From NCBI RefSeq assembly GCF_000466165.1, contig NZ_KE951418.1:1-41867 (forward strand): a stretch of DNA of 41,867 nucleotides. The letters run 5' to 3'. Every line of letters begins with the position of its first letter. Within the stretch, counting starts at the first letter, position 1. The DNA comes from Actinobaculum sp. oral taxon 183 str. F0552. GTDB taxonomy: Bacteria; Actinomycetota; Actinomycetes; Actinomycetales; Actinomycetaceae. Positions 9,349-18,068 of this stretch are shown here, piece after piece. The notes beneath the pieces are model-generated. The model worked only from the letters and a program-made list of their open reading frames with translations, was not told the DNA's origin and ran no database searches. A program made the translations under genes and the position numbers.

Positions 9349-10655
9349 GCGAGAAGACGTCGTCCCCGCAACCCGGGAGGCAGGCATCCCGCGAGGGCGC
9401 CCGTGGGCCGGCTCCTGCCGAGACGCCCGCGCCCGGCGACCCGCCCGGCCCGGCGGGTGCGCCGCCCCAGGCCGGCCGTTCCCCCGAAGGCGGCTCGCAC
9501 GCACCGAAGACCGGCCGGGCCGCGTCCGGGGCCCTCCGGGCGATCGCCCACGCCTTCCCGCGGTCCAACGCCCTGGTCTTCCTCCTGGCGATCTTCGTCT
9601 CCCTCCTCGTGGGCGCAGTGCTCATGGCGATCGCGGGGGTGAGCGTCGTCGACGGCTACAGCGCGATGATCCGCGGAGCCTTCTACGACTGGGAGGCTTC
9701 CAACCCCACCCGGCAGATCCTGCCCCTGACCATGTCGGTCTTCTCCGCCGTGCCCCTCGTCATCGCGGGGCTCGGACTCGCCTTCGGATTCCGGGCCGGC
9801 TTGTTCAACATCGGCGGCAAGGGGCAGGTCGTCATGGGAGGGATCGCCGCGGCGTGGGTCGGCTTCTCCTACGATCTGCCGGCACCCGTGCACCTGCTGG
9901 CCTGCCTGGCGGCGTCCGTCGCCGCAGGAGGCCTGTACGGCTTCATCGCCGGGTACCTCAAAGCGGCCACCGGCGCCAACGAAGTGATCGTGACGATCAT
10001 GCTCAACTCGATCGCCGGCCTGCTCGTCGCCCAGCTGCTGCGGTACGACGCGTTCCAGCGGCCGGGGTCGAACGAGCCCATCTCGCCGGAGATCTCCCGG
10101 AACGCCCAGCTGCCGGGTATGTCTCCCTACAAGATCGACGCCGGGGTCGTCATCGCGCTTCTGGCCGCCGTCTTCGTGTGGTGGTACCTGGAGCGTTCGA
10201 CCTGGGGGTTCGAGCTGCGCGCGGTGGGCGCCAACCCGAACGCCGCGCGCACCGCGGGCATGTCGATCGGCAAGGTCACGGCGCTGACCATGACCCTCTC
10301 GGGGGCGCTGTGCGGCCTGGCCGGCGGGGTGACGATCACCGGCGACATCAAGTACCTGACGGCCAACTTCGACGGGACGCTCGGCTTCGACGCCATCACG
10401 GTGGCCCTCCTGGGGCGCAACCGCCCGCTCGGCACCGTCATGGCAGGCCTCCTCTTCGGGGCCTTCCGCGCCGGGGGGCGCAAGATGGAGATCACGGCCC
10501 AGGTCCCCATCGACATGGTCCTCATCCTCCAGGCCGTCATCGTCCTGCTCATCGCGGCCCCGGCCCTGGTCAGGTGGTTGTTCAGGCTTCCCCAGCCCGA
10601 CGGAGCGGGCCTGCGCGGCCTCCTCTCCCGAGATGTGAAGGAGGCGGCGGCATGA
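9345..10655 (+). CDS. nucleoside ABC transporter permease (YufP-like)
   Basis: A 436-aa permease of the branched-chain/ribose transporter superfamily (BPD_transp_2). The first 70 residues or so are an unusual hydrophilic Pro/Gly/Ala-rich tail before the first membrane segment (ALVFLLAIFVSLLVGAVLMAIAGVSV). About eight to ten hydrophobic segments follow. The family motif GFRAGLFNIGGKGQVVMGG, the cytoplasmic loop that engages the ATPase (EVIVTIMLNSIA) and the ELRAVGANPNAARTAGMS coupling segment are clear. The ATG overlaps the stop of the ATPase gene by 4 nt and the stop overlaps the start of the second permease, so the three transporter proteins are coupled. Its ribosome binding site is part of the second copy of the 24-bp repeat. 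Confidence 0.93.
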
Positions 10656-11935
10656 GCGCTACGCGGATTCACCCGGGCGACAGCGCGGAGGCGGGATCGG
10701 CCGTCGCGGTGCCCGTCAGATGGAAGTTCCCGTTCGCCTGCCTGGCGGCGACGGCCGTGTCCGCTTTCTTCGCGGTCACAGCGAAGGGGAGGACGGCCAT
10801 CGACCTCAATCCCTCGGGCGGGAACCGGATCGCCGTCGTCGACGCCCGCGCGCAGATCGTGTGCGCCGTCCTGGCGGTGCTCAGCGCAGCCGGATGCGCC
10901 CACGCCTTCGTCAGGGCGATCAGGCGCAGCCGGATCGGCGCCTTGCCGGCCGGAACCGTCGGGGCCTCGCTCGTCCTCGGCCTGCTCGTCTGGTACGGGG
11001 GAGACGCGACGGGAAGGGTGACGCTCACGGCGACCCTCGCGGGAGGGATCGTCTTCGCCGTCCCGATCGTCTACGGCTCCCTCGCGGGAGTGGTCAGCGA
11101 ACGGGTGGGCGTCGTCAACATCGCGATCGAAGGCCAGATTCTCATGGGCGCGTTCGCCGGCGTCCTCGTGGCCTCGGCCACGGGCAGCGTGTGGGCGGGG
11201 CTGGCGACGGCCCCGCTGGCCGGCGCGTTCCTGGGCGTGCTGTTGGCCGCATTCGCGGTCAGGTACAACGTCGACCAGATCATCGTCGGCGTGGTCCTCA
11301 ACGTCCTCGCCCTGGGCCTGACCTCCTTCTTCCTCGACACCACGATGAAAGGGGGGTCGGGGCTGAACTCCTCCGGCGTCCATTTGAGGAACGCGGCCAT
11401 CCCGCTGCTGTCGGACATCCCCGTCGTCGGGCCGGCGCTCTTCGACCAGACGCTGCTGGTCTACGCCATGTACGCCCTCGTCGCCGCGCTGACGGTCTAC
11501 CTCTTCCGCTCCCGGTGGGGGCTGCGCCTGCGGGCCTGCGGCGAGCATCCCAAGGCCGCCGCGACGGTCGGCATCGACGTCCGGCGCACCCGGTTCGCCA
11601 ACACGGTCCTCTCGGGAGCGATCGCCGGTCTGGGAGGCGCCTACCTGACGATCGGCGCCAACGTGGGGCAGAGCTTCGGGGAGAACATGTCCGCCGGAAA
11701 GGGGTACATCGCCCTGGCGGCCATGATCCTCGGCAAGTGGCATCCCCTCGGCGCCGTGGGCGCGGCGCTCCTCTTCGGGCTCTCCGACGCGGTCGCGACC
11801 CTGCTCAAGAGCCTCGACCCGAGCGCCGCCGCGGCCGCCTACTTCAGCATGCTCCCCTACGTCATCACGGTCTTCGCGGTCGCCGGCTTCGTCGGGCGGT
11901 CCCGCCCGCCCGCCGCGGAGAACCAGCCCTACTGA
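10652..11935 (+). CDS. nucleoside ABC transporter permease (YufQ-like)
   Basis: A 427-aa second permease of the importer. It has an extended N-terminal part with membrane segments near FACLAATAVSAFFAV and AQIVCAVLAVLSAAGC, before the core BPD_transp_2 domain that starts at about residue 130 (GIVFAVPIVYGSLAGVVSERVGVVNIAIEGQ). The latter is the conserved motif for this subfamily, with the (V)NIA.EGQ. signature. LRLRACGEHPKAAATVGIDV is the coupling segment. ATG overlaps the end of the previous permease gene (ATGA), preceded by GAAGGAGG. It is the last transporter component; cdd follows after 63 bp. Confidence 0.93.
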   Translation: MSATRIHPGDSAEAGSAVAVPVRWKFPFACLAATAVSAFFAVTAKGRTAIDLNPSGGNRIAVVDARAQIVCAVLAVLSAAGCAHAFVRAIRRSRIGALPAGTVGASLVLGLLVWYGGDATGRVTLTATLAGGIVFAVPIVYGSLAGVVSERVGVVNIAIEGQILMGAFAGVLVASATGSVWAGLATAPLAGAFLGVLLAAFAVRYNVDQIIVGVVLNVLALGLTSFFLDTTMKGGSGLNSSGVHLRNAAIPLLSDIPVVGPALFDQTLLVYAMYALVAALTVYLFRSRWGLRLRACGEHPKAAATVGIDVRRTRFANTVLSGAIAGLGGAYLTIGANVGQSFGENMSAGKGYIALAAMILGKWHPLGAVGAALLFGLSDAVATLLKSLDPSAAAAAYFSMLPYVITVFAVAGFVGRSRPPAAENQPY

Positions 11936-11998
11936 TAGCGTCGGGGCGGGCCCCGGCGCAGTCCGCCTCCGGGCGGTGCGCATCCGCGAAGGAGTGAG

Positions 11999-12442
11999 AT
12001 GGAGATCTCTGGCGACACGTGGAGCAGACTCCATGACCTCGCCGTCGAGGCGATGGAGTGCGCGTACGTCCCGTACTCCGGGTACCCCGTGGGCGCGGCG
12101 GCCATCGCCGACGACGGCCGCTGGATATCGGGGTGCAACGTGGAGAACGCCGGATACGGAGTGACGCTGTGCGCCGAGTGCGGGCTGGTCTCCGACCTGG
12201 TCCGCGGCGGGGGAGGCCGGCTCGTGGCCTTCGTCTGCGTGGACGGCGGGGGCCGGCGGATCGCCCCCTGCGGGCGCTGCCGCCAGCTCTTAGCCGAGCA
12301 CGCCCATCCGGACATGCTGCTGGCCATGCCCTGCGGGTTCTTGGGGATGCGGGACGTGCTCCCACACTCCTTCGGCCCGTCCGCCCTCGCGGACTTCGGC
12401 CCCGCGGGCGGGCCGGCCGGTGCGACCCGCGGGGAGGGTTGA
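11999..12442 (+). CDS. cdd: cytidine deaminase
   Basis: A 147-aa zinc enzyme that hydrolytically deaminates cytidine and deoxycytidine to uridine and deoxyuridine, feeding pyrimidine nucleosides into phosphorolysis. It shows YVPYSGYPVGAA near residues 23-35, then CNVENAGYGVTLCAECG (46-62) with zinc ligand Cys58 and proton-shuttle Glu60, and PCGRCRQ (90-96) with zinc ligands Cys91 and Cys94. This is the three-cysteine tetrameric form. AAGGAG precedes the ATG. In the 63-bp gap before it, CCGCC-TCCG-GGCGG (11963-11976) can form a small hairpin. The stop lies 1 nt before the deoA start, consistent with one operon. Confidence 0.95.
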   Translation: MEISGDTWSRLHDLAVEAMECAYVPYSGYPVGAAAIADDGRWISGCNVENAGYGVTLCAECGLVSDLVRGGGGRLVAFVCVDGGGRRIAPCGRCRQLLAEHAHPDMLLAMPCGFLGMRDVLPHSFGPSALADFGPAGGPAGATRGEG

Positions 12443-12443
12443 C

Positions 12444-13787
12444 GTGGCCGAGGCATTCGACGCCGTCGACGTCATCAGGGTCAAGCGCGACGGAGGGGAG
12501 CTGACCGACTCCCAGATCGACTGGGTCGTCGACGCCTACACCCGCGGAGCCGTCGCCGACGAGCAGATGGGCGCCCTGGCGATGGCGATCTTCCTCAACG
12601 GCATGAACCGGCGCGAGACGGCCCGCTGGACCGACGCGATGATCGCCTCGGGGGAGCGGATGGACTTCTCCGGCCTGGCCCGGCCGACCGTCGACAAACA
12701 CTCCACCGGCGGGGTCGGCGACAAGGTCACGCTGCCCTTGGCGCCGCTCGTCGCCTCCTTCGGCGTCGCCGTCCCGCAGCTGTCCGGCCGCGGCCTGGGC
12801 CACACGGGCGGAACCCTCGACAAGCTCGAGTCGATCCCCGGATGGCGGGCCGCGATTCCCGCTGATCGGATCCGCCGCCAGCTCGGCGAGGGCTCGGGCG
12901 CCGTCGTCTGCGCCGCGGGCCCCGGCCTGGCCCCCGCCGACCGCAAGCTCTACGCGCTGCGCGACACCACGTGCACGGTCGACAGCATCCCGCTCATCGC
13001 GTCCTCGATCATGAGCAAGAAGATCGCCGAGGGCACCGAAGCGCTGGTGCTCGACGTCAAGGTCGGCTCGGGCGCCTTCATGTCCACCCTCCCGCAAGCC
13101 CGCGAACTGGCCTCCACCATGGTGGAGCTGGGCGCCGACGCGGGAGTCGGAACGGTCGCGCTGCTGACCGACATGTCGGTCCCCCTCGGCCTGACCGTCG
13201 GCAACGCCCTGGAAGTGCGCGAATCGGTCGACGTCCTGGCCGGCGGCGGGCCCGGCGACGTCGTCGAGCTCACCCTGGCCCTCGCCCGGGAGATGCTCGC
13301 CGCGGCGGGCCTGCCCGACGCCGACCCCGAGGCCGCCCTGCGCGGCGGGCGGGCCATGGACGTGTGGCGCACGATGATCCGCGAACAGGGCGGCGACCCC
13401 GACGCACCCCTGCCGGCGGCCCGTGAGACGCACGACGTCCTCGCCGAGAACGACGGAATCCTCCGGGACCTCGACGCCTTGAAGGTGGGCGTCGCATCCT
13501 GGCGGCTCGGAGCCGGAAGGGCGCGCAAGGAAGACCCCGTCCAGGCGGGAGCCGGTATCGAGATCCACGCCAAACCGGGGGACCGCGTCCGCAAAGGCGA
13601 CAGGCTCCTCACCCTCCACACCGACGATCCCGACCGCTTCGAACGCGCGATGGCCGCCCTGGAGGGCACCCTCGACATCGTCGTGGAGACGTCTCGGGAC
13701 GAGAGCGCGCCGGGGCGCGAGCAGACCCCTCGGGGCGCCCCGCCCCCGCGCGGGTCCGTCGTCCTCGGCCGCGTCGGCGCCCCGTGA
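12444..13787 (+). CDS. deoA: thymidine (pyrimidine-nucleoside) phosphorylase
   Basis: A 447-aa enzyme that cleaves thymidine or deoxyuridine with phosphate to the base and 2-deoxyribose-1-phosphate. Motifs are KHSTGGVGDK (85-94, phosphate binding) and SGRGLGHTGGTLDKLES (114-130, the family signature), followed by the C-terminal PYNP domain containing AGIEIHAKPGDRVRKGDRLLTLHTDD. I chose GTG at 12444 because GGGGAGGG lies 5 nt upstream and the protein then begins at the expected place (AFDAVDVIRVKRDG). An upstream in-frame ATG would overlap cdd and lacks a site. The final 35 residues or so (ESAPGREQTPRGAPPP..) are an extra low-complexity tail. Confidence 0.94.
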   Translation: MAEAFDAVDVIRVKRDGGELTDSQIDWVVDAYTRGAVADEQMGALAMAIFLNGMNRRETARWTDAMIASGERMDFSGLARPTVDKHSTGGVGDKVTLPLAPLVASFGVAVPQLSGRGLGHTGGTLDKLESIPGWRAAIPADRIRRQLGEGSGAVVCAAGPGLAPADRKLYALRDTTCTVDSIPLIASSIMSKKIAEGTEALVLDVKVGSGAFMSTLPQARELASTMVELGADAGVGTVALLTDMSVPLGLTVGNALEVRESVDVLAGGGPGDVVELTLALAREMLAAAGLPDADPEAALRGGRAMDVWRTMIREQGGDPDAPLPAARETHDVLAENDGILRDLDALKVGVASWRLGAGRARKEDPVQAGAGIEIHAKPGDRVRKGDRLLTLHTDDPDRFERAMAALEGTLDIVVETSRDESAPGREQTPRGAPPPRGSVVLGRVGAP

Positions 13788-13976
13788 CGCCGGCAGACCC
13801 GCTCGGTGCCCGCGGACACGGTCCCGGGATGCCCGCAGGCGAGACCCGGGCGCCGCGGAAGCGCGAGGGCGGCGGGACCGCTGGGACGCCGAGGCCGCCG
13901 GCCGGCCCCGGGCGGGGAGCGGCCGCCCTGCGCGCGGAACGGAACGGGAAACCGACAACCGAAGTTAGGAGACACC

Positions 13977-14636
13977 ATGGGATACAGCCGCGACGAGGTG
14001 GCAGCCCTGATCGACCACACTCTCTTGAAGCCGGAGGCGAGCGTCGCCGGGGTCCGCGACCTCGTCTCCGAGGCGAAGAGCCTGGGCGCGCACTCGGTGT
14101 GCGTCTCGCCCAGCATGCTGCCCCTTCCCGACGACATCGTCCTCGGCCGCCTCAAACTCGCCGCCGTGTGCGGGTTCCCGTCGGGGGCGCACCACAGCGA
14201 GGTCAAAGCCGCCGAGGCGGCCCGGTCCGTCGCCGAGGGGGCGGACGAAGTCGACATGGTCGTCAACCTCGCCTGGGAGGCGACGGGACGCTTCGACCGG
14301 GTGGAGGAGGACATCCGCGCGGTCCGCGAGGCCGTCCCCGGGGCGGTCCTCAAGGCGATCATCGAATCGGCGGCCTTGACAGACGAGCAGATCGCCGCCG
14401 CCTGCCGGGCCGCCGCGTCGGCCGGAGCGGACTTCGTGAAAACGTCGACGGGCTTCCACCCGGCGGGCGGGGCCTCCGTCCACGCGGTTGCACTCATGCG
14501 GCGCACGGTCGGCGACGCCCTCGGCGTCAAGGCGTCCGGCGGCATCCGCGACGGGAAGTTCGCCGTGGAGCTTCTGGAGGCGGGCGCCACGAGGCTCGGC
14601 CTGTCCTCTTCGGCGAGAGTCCTCGACACGCTCTGA
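13977..14636 (+). CDS. deoC: deoxyribose-phosphate aldolase
   Basis: A 219-aa class I aldolase that splits 2-deoxyribose-5-phosphate to glyceraldehyde-3-phosphate and acetaldehyde, the last step of deoxynucleoside catabolism. The sequence shows [12 protein letters not shown] (11-22), [20 protein letters not shown] (91-100, with the proton-relay Asp93), KAIIESAAL with Lys126, and FVKTSTGF with the Schiff-base Lys155. The ATG at 13977 is set by TTAGGAGAC upstream and by homology; the open frame continues upstream but reads as low-complexity Arg/Gly/Pro. The 189-bp gap after deoA holds no gene I can support. A phosphopentomutase to link the deoA product to deoC is not in this window. Confidence 0.95.
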   Translation: MGYSRDEVAALIDHTLLKPEASVAGVRDLVSEAKSLGAHSVCVSPSMLPLPDDIVLGRLKLAAVCGFPSGAHHSEVKAAEAARSVAEGADEVDMVVNLAWEATGRFDRVEEDIRAVREAVPGAVLKAIIESAALTDEQIAAACRAAASAGADFVKTSTGFHPAGGASVHAVALMRRTVGDALGVKASGGIRDGKFAVELLEAGATRLGLSSSARVLDTL

Positions 14637-14846
14637 CCCGCGCCTCCGGGGACTTTGCCGTCGCGGCCCGGAGCCGCTCCCGGGGGACGCCTGACCTGCG
14701 TCCGCGACACGCCGTGCCCGTGTCCCGTCGGGGACTGTGTCGGTCCCGGTCTCGGCGGCGGTCGCGTCCCTCTCAGAGGCCCGGGCGGCAGGTCGGCGGG
14801 GAGGAGGGTCGTTGCGCTCTCCGGGAGGGCCCGGTCCTCGAGGCGT

Positions 14847-16550
14847 TCAGTCCTCCAGTCTGAGGGCGGCGGCCACATCCTCCTTGAGGCGGTCCAGGCG
14901 TTGGGAGGCGGCCGCCTTGGCGGCTTCGAGCCCCTCCGGCGAGTCGACCGGCGCGCGGACCTCCAGGTAGCACTTGACCTTCGGCTCGGTCCCCGAGGGG
15001 CGTATCACCACGCGGTCGTCGGCCTGCGTGTGCCAGGCGACGCCGTCGGTGGGCGGGACGTCGCCCTCCGGCAGCGATAGGTCGCGGATGCGAACGACGG
15101 ACGCGCCCGCCAACTCACCCGGCGGGTCGGCGCGCACCTTCTCCATGGTCCGCCCGATGATCGCCAGGTCCTCCACGCGGACCGTCACGGGAGCCGTCAG
15201 GTGCACGCCGTGCTCGGCATAGAGCCGGTCGAGTTCGGCGGTCAGGCTCGACCCGTCCCGTTTCAGCCCGGCGGCGACCGAGGCCAGGAGCAGCCCGGCG
15301 GACAGCCCGTCCTTGTCGCGCACCGACTCGGGGCTGACGCAGAATCCGATCGCCTCCTCGTAGCCGTAGGCGAGGCGGGGAACCCTCGCGATCCATTTGA
15401 AGCCCGTCAGCGTCTCCCGATGGTCCAGCCCGTGGCGGGCGGCGATCCTGCCGAGCAGGCACGAGGAGACGATCGAGTTGGCCAGCGCCGGGCGTCCCGG
15501 CGCTCCGGCGGCCCGCTCCGGCGTCTCCAGCCGAGCGGCGACGGCCTCGCCGAGCACGGCGCCGATCTCGTCCCCCGAGAGCTGCCGCCATGCGCCGCCG
15601 CCGGCGGGCACCGCGGCCGAGCACCGGTCGGCGTCGGGATCCGAGGCGATGATGAGGTCGGCGCCCGCGCGCCGGGCCGTCGCCACGGCCAGGTCGAGGG
15701 CCCCTGCCTCCTCCGGGTTCGGGAAGGCGATCGTCGGAAAGCCGGGATCGGGTTCGCACTGCTCGGCCACCTCGATGACGCGGGCGAATCCCGCATCCCG
15801 GAAGACCCGCCGCATGATCTGGGCGCCGACCCCGTGCATCGCCGTGTAGACGATGGACAGGTCCCGCGGGCCGGGCGGCACCGCGGCCACGCAGTCGCGG
15901 ACGTAGGCGTCGACGAGATCCTCGCCGATCGTCTCGTATCCGTCGGCTAATGCGATGCGGCCGGCGGGAGGCGTCGCGGCGATCGCTTCGGCTATCCGTG
16001 CGTCGGCGGGGGGAATGAGCTGGACGCCCCGCCCCCACTCGTCCGCGCAGCGACCGCCCAGGTAGACCTTGTATCCGTTGTCGCGGGCGGGGTTGTGGGA
16101 GGCGGTGACCATCACGCCCGCGTCGGCGTCCAGGCGGCGGACCGCGTAGGCGAGCAGGGGAGTGGGCAGCGCGCGCGGCATGATCCGGGCCCGCATGCCC
16201 GCGGCGGCCACGATCGCGGCCGTGTCCTCGGCGAACTCCCGGGAGTGGTGGCGCGCATCGTATCCGACGGCCACGAGGGCGTCGGGCCCTGCGGTCTGCG
16301 CCAGGTAGGCGACGAGTCCCGCGGCCGCCTTGCGCACCACCGCCCTGTTCATGCGGCACGGCCCGGCGGCCATCGCGCCGCGCAGCCCGGCCGTGCCGAA
16401 CTGGAGGAAGCCGGAGAAGCGGTCGTCCAGTTCGGAGGCGGCCGTCGCGTCGCCCGCCTCCGCGGCGTCCAGGAGCCCTTCGAGTTCGGCGCGGCATTCT
16501 TCGTCCGGATCGTCGGCGATCCATTCGCGCACGCCGTCGGGGCTATACAT
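14847..16550 (-). CDS. phospho-sugar mutase (phosphomannomutase/phosphoglucomutase, PGM2-like)
   Basis: A 567-aa alpha-D-phosphohexomutase that interconverts sugar 1- and 6-phosphates (or pentose 1- and 5-phosphates in some members). It has LQFGTAGLRGAM (49-60), the active-site loop VMVTASHNPARDNGYKVY with phosphoserine Ser151, the metal-binding loop ASDPDADR, the sugar-binding GFKWIARV segment and the C-terminal phosphate-binding RPSGTEPKVKCYLEV. The length and the LQFGTAGLRG opening match the long PGM2/PMM2-type group, in which phosphopentomutase activity also occurs. That would supply the step between deoA and deoC, which converge on it. Substrate cannot be decided here. The start at 16550 has GGGAGCG upstream and overlaps a small upstream ORF. 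Confidence 0.9.
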   Translation of the reverse strand: MYSPDGVREWIADDPDEECRAELEGLLDAAEAGDATAASELDDRFSGFLQFGTAGLRGAMAAGPCRMNRAVVRKAAAGLVAYLAQTAGPDALVAVGYDARHHSREFAEDTAAIVAAAGMRARIMPRALPTPLLAYAVRRLDADAGVMVTASHNPARDNGYKVYLGGRCADEWGRGVQLIPPADARIAEAIAATPPAGRIALADGYETIGEDLVDAYVRDCVAAVPPGPRDLSIVYTAMHGVGAQIMRRVFRDAGFARVIEVAEQCEPDPGFPTIAFPNPEEAGALDLAVATARRAGADLIIASDPDADRCSAAVPAGGGAWRQLSGDEIGAVLGEAVAARLETPERAAGAPGRPALANSIVSSCLLGRIAARHGLDHRETLTGFKWIARVPRLAYGYEEAIGFCVSPESVRDKDGLSAGLLLASVAAGLKRDGSSLTAELDRLYAEHGVHLTAPVTVRVEDLAIIGRTMEKVRADPPGELAGASVVRIRDLSLPEGDVPPTDGVAWHTQADDRVVIRPSGTEPKVKCYLEVRAPVDSPEGLEAAKAAASQRLDRLKEDVAAALRLED

Positions 16551-16671
16551 CGGCGCTCCCTTCGACGCCGGCGAGCCGTCCGCGCGGGCGGGGAACCGAG
16601 CCGGCGGAGAGGGTGCGCGCGGCGCCGGACGCCGCGCGTCGGGCCGGGCCTTCCACGTCGAATGTCTGCAT
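16543..16671 (-). CDS. candidate 42-residue leaderless upstream ORF overlapping the phosphohexomutase start
   Basis: On the minus strand TACCGT (-10) is followed by exactly 6 nt and an ATG at 16671. The frame reads MQTFDVEGPARR... and ends at TAG (16545-16543), so the mutase ATG at 16550 lies within its last codons. This geometry suits translational coupling: ribosomes loaded on the leaderless 5' end would terminate at the mutase start. G or C fills about 80% of third positions by hand count, compatible with coding. No domain is recognised, and it could simply be an open stretch of a GC-rich leader. Confidence 0.4.
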   Translation of the reverse strand: MQTFDVEGPARRAASGAARTLSAGSVPRPRGRLAGVEGSADV

Positions 16672-16677
16672 GGTTCA

Positions 16678-16683
16678 ACGGTA
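16678..16683 (-). promoter_or_regulatory. candidate -10 box of the phosphohexomutase operon
   Basis: TACCGT on the minus strand, with a 6-nt spacer to the ATG at 16671. No clear -35 element. Confidence 0.4.
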
Positions 16684-16941
16684 CCCGACGGCCCGGCGGC
16701 GCCGGTGCGACGTCGGTCGGGTGCGCAGGCGAGGCCGTCGCGCATGTGGGAAGGCGGGTTCGCGCCTGCATCGGGCGCGCGGTCGGGGCCGTCGCGGGTG
16801 CAGGCCGGCGGGATGCTCGCGGCTCAGGCAGGGCCGCCGCCCCCGTCTCCGGGCGAGCGCGGGATGTGAGCACGGGACCCCCGGGTGAGTGAGTGCCGGC
16901 GCAGCTTCGCCAGCCGTTCGGACGCAGTACGGGCGCGCGTG
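16684..16941. other. divergent intergenic region between the phosphohexomutase and dapE
   Basis: The full gap between the two annotated genes is 403 bp. Apart from the minus-strand upstream ORF and the two -10 boxes, I see only GC-rich sequence with open but unconvincing frames. No repeat, hairpin or RNA gene stands out. Confidence 0.5.
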
Positions 16942-16947
16942 TAGGCT
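16942..16947 (+). promoter_or_regulatory. -10 box for leaderless dapE transcript
   Basis: TAGGCT, then GGAGGC, then ATG at 16954. The 6-nt gap puts the expected transcription start on the A of the ATG. The GGAGGC spacer also looks like a ribosome site, but it would not be in a leaderless mRNA. Confidence 0.5.
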
Positions 16948-16953
16948 GGAGGC

Positions 16954-18015
16954 ATGGACTTCGACGACGTCGTACAGCTCGCCGCCGACCTGGTGGGCAT
17001 CCCGTCCGTCTCGGGCGGGGAAGGCGCCCTCGCGGACCTCATCGAGGCCGAGCTCTCGCGCTTCGACCACCTCCAGGTGCTGCGCGACGGCGACGCCGTC
17101 GTCGCCAGGACGGACCTCGGGCGGCCGTCGCGCATCCTCCTGGCCGGACACATCGACACCGTTCCCGTGGCCGGCAACGTCCCCGGCGAGCTGCGCGAGA
17201 ACGGAACCCTGTGGGGCCGCGGCTCGGTGGACATGAAAGCGGGGGACGCCGTCTTCCTCCACCTGGCTGCCAGGCTCTCCCACCCGCGCACCGACCTCAC
17301 GTGGGTCTTCTACGACCACGAAGAGGTCGAAGCCAGCCTCAACGGGCTCGGACGGCTAGCCTCCCGCCACCCCGACTGGCTCGAAGCCGACCTCGCCGTC
17401 CTCGGCGAGCCGACCGACGGGGGGATCGAAGGCGGATGCAACGGCACCATGCGGTTCTCCCTCACCGCCCGGGGCGTCGCCGCCCACTCGGCCCGGCCGT
17501 GGATGGGCGAGAACGCGATCCACGCCCTGCTCCCGGCTCTGGAGACGCTCGCGGCCTGGCAGCCGCAGACCCGCGCCGTCGACGGCCTCGACTACACGGA
17601 GTCGCTCCTGGCGGTCGCGATCGGCGGGGGGCGCGCCGGCAACTCGGTGCCCGACGAGGCCAGGCTCGTCGTCAACTTCCGGTTCGCCCCCGACCGGTCG
17701 CCCGACGAGGCCGAGGCGTACGTCCGGTCCCTCTTCCCCGGATACGAGTTCGACGTGCAGGACATGGCCCCTGGGGCCAGGCCGGGCATGGACCACGCGG
17801 AATTCGCCCGGCTCGCCCGCCTTCTCGCCGAGGAGGGCGCGGGCGAGCCCACCGCCAAACTCGGCTGGACCGACGTGGCTCGTTTCGCCGATCTGTCGAT
17901 CCCCGCGATCAACTGCGGCCCCGGCGACCCCCTCCTCGCCCACCGCGACGACGAGGCGTGCCCCACCGACCAGATCGCCCGCCTGGCCCGCGTCTTCGAG
18001 CGCTGGCTCCGCTAG
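16954..18015 (+). CDS. dapE: succinyl-diaminopimelate desuccinylase
   Basis: A 353-aa di-zinc M20 peptidase-family enzyme that releases succinate from N-succinyl-LL-2,6-diaminopimelate in lysine and peptidoglycan precursor synthesis. Metal and catalytic residues are visible: LLAGHIDTVP (62-71) with His66 and Asp68, GRGSVDMKAGDA with the bridging Asp93, and the DHEEVE cluster (121-126) with the catalytic and metal Glu residues. A dimerisation domain begins at about residue 175 (SLTARGVAAHSARPWMGENA). Near the C-terminus, the last zinc His is in LLAHRDDE. The length fits the actinobacterial DapE group. It stands alone, followed by a separately promoted LOG gene, an order also known in mycobacteria (dapE, LOG, DUF3117 in the Rv1202-Rv1211 region). 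Confidence 0.93.
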   Translation: MDFDDVVQLAADLVGIPSVSGGEGALADLIEAELSRFDHLQVLRDGDAVVARTDLGRPSRILLAGHIDTVPVAGNVPGELRENGTLWGRGSVDMKAGDAVFLHLAARLSHPRTDLTWVFYDHEEVEASLNGLGRLASRHPDWLEADLAVLGEPTDGGIEGGCNGTMRFSLTARGVAAHSARPWMGENAIHALLPALETLAAWQPQTRAVDGLDYTESLLAVAIGGGRAGNSVPDEARLVVNFRFAPDRSPDEAEAYVRSLFPGYEFDVQDMAPGARPGMDHAEFARLARLLAEEGAGEPTAKLGWTDVARFADLSIPAINCGPGDPLLAHRDDEACPTDQIARLARVFERWLR

Positions 18016-18056
18016 GGCGTGCACGACTCTCTCTGGCCCGGCCCGCTCGGCGGTGC

Positions 18057-18062
18057 CAGACT
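18057..18062 (+). promoter_or_regulatory. candidate -10 box for leaderless LOG-family gene
   Basis: CAGACT, 6-nt spacer AGTGCC, then ATG at 18069. No Shine-Dalgarno sequence precedes this ATG, which supports leaderless translation. Confidence 0.4.
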
Positions 18063-18068
18063 AGTGCC

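Noticed and set aside
14637-14846. A strong terminator between the convergent deoC and phosphohexomutase genes
   Set aside because: Only a 5-bp stem (GTCCC-GTCG-GGGAC near 14722-14735) is visible, too weak to call.
12950-14878. A 642-codon open frame antisense to deoA and deoC
   Set aside because: It crosses two well-defined genes on the other strand, is rich in Ser/Pro/Arg and shows no domain.
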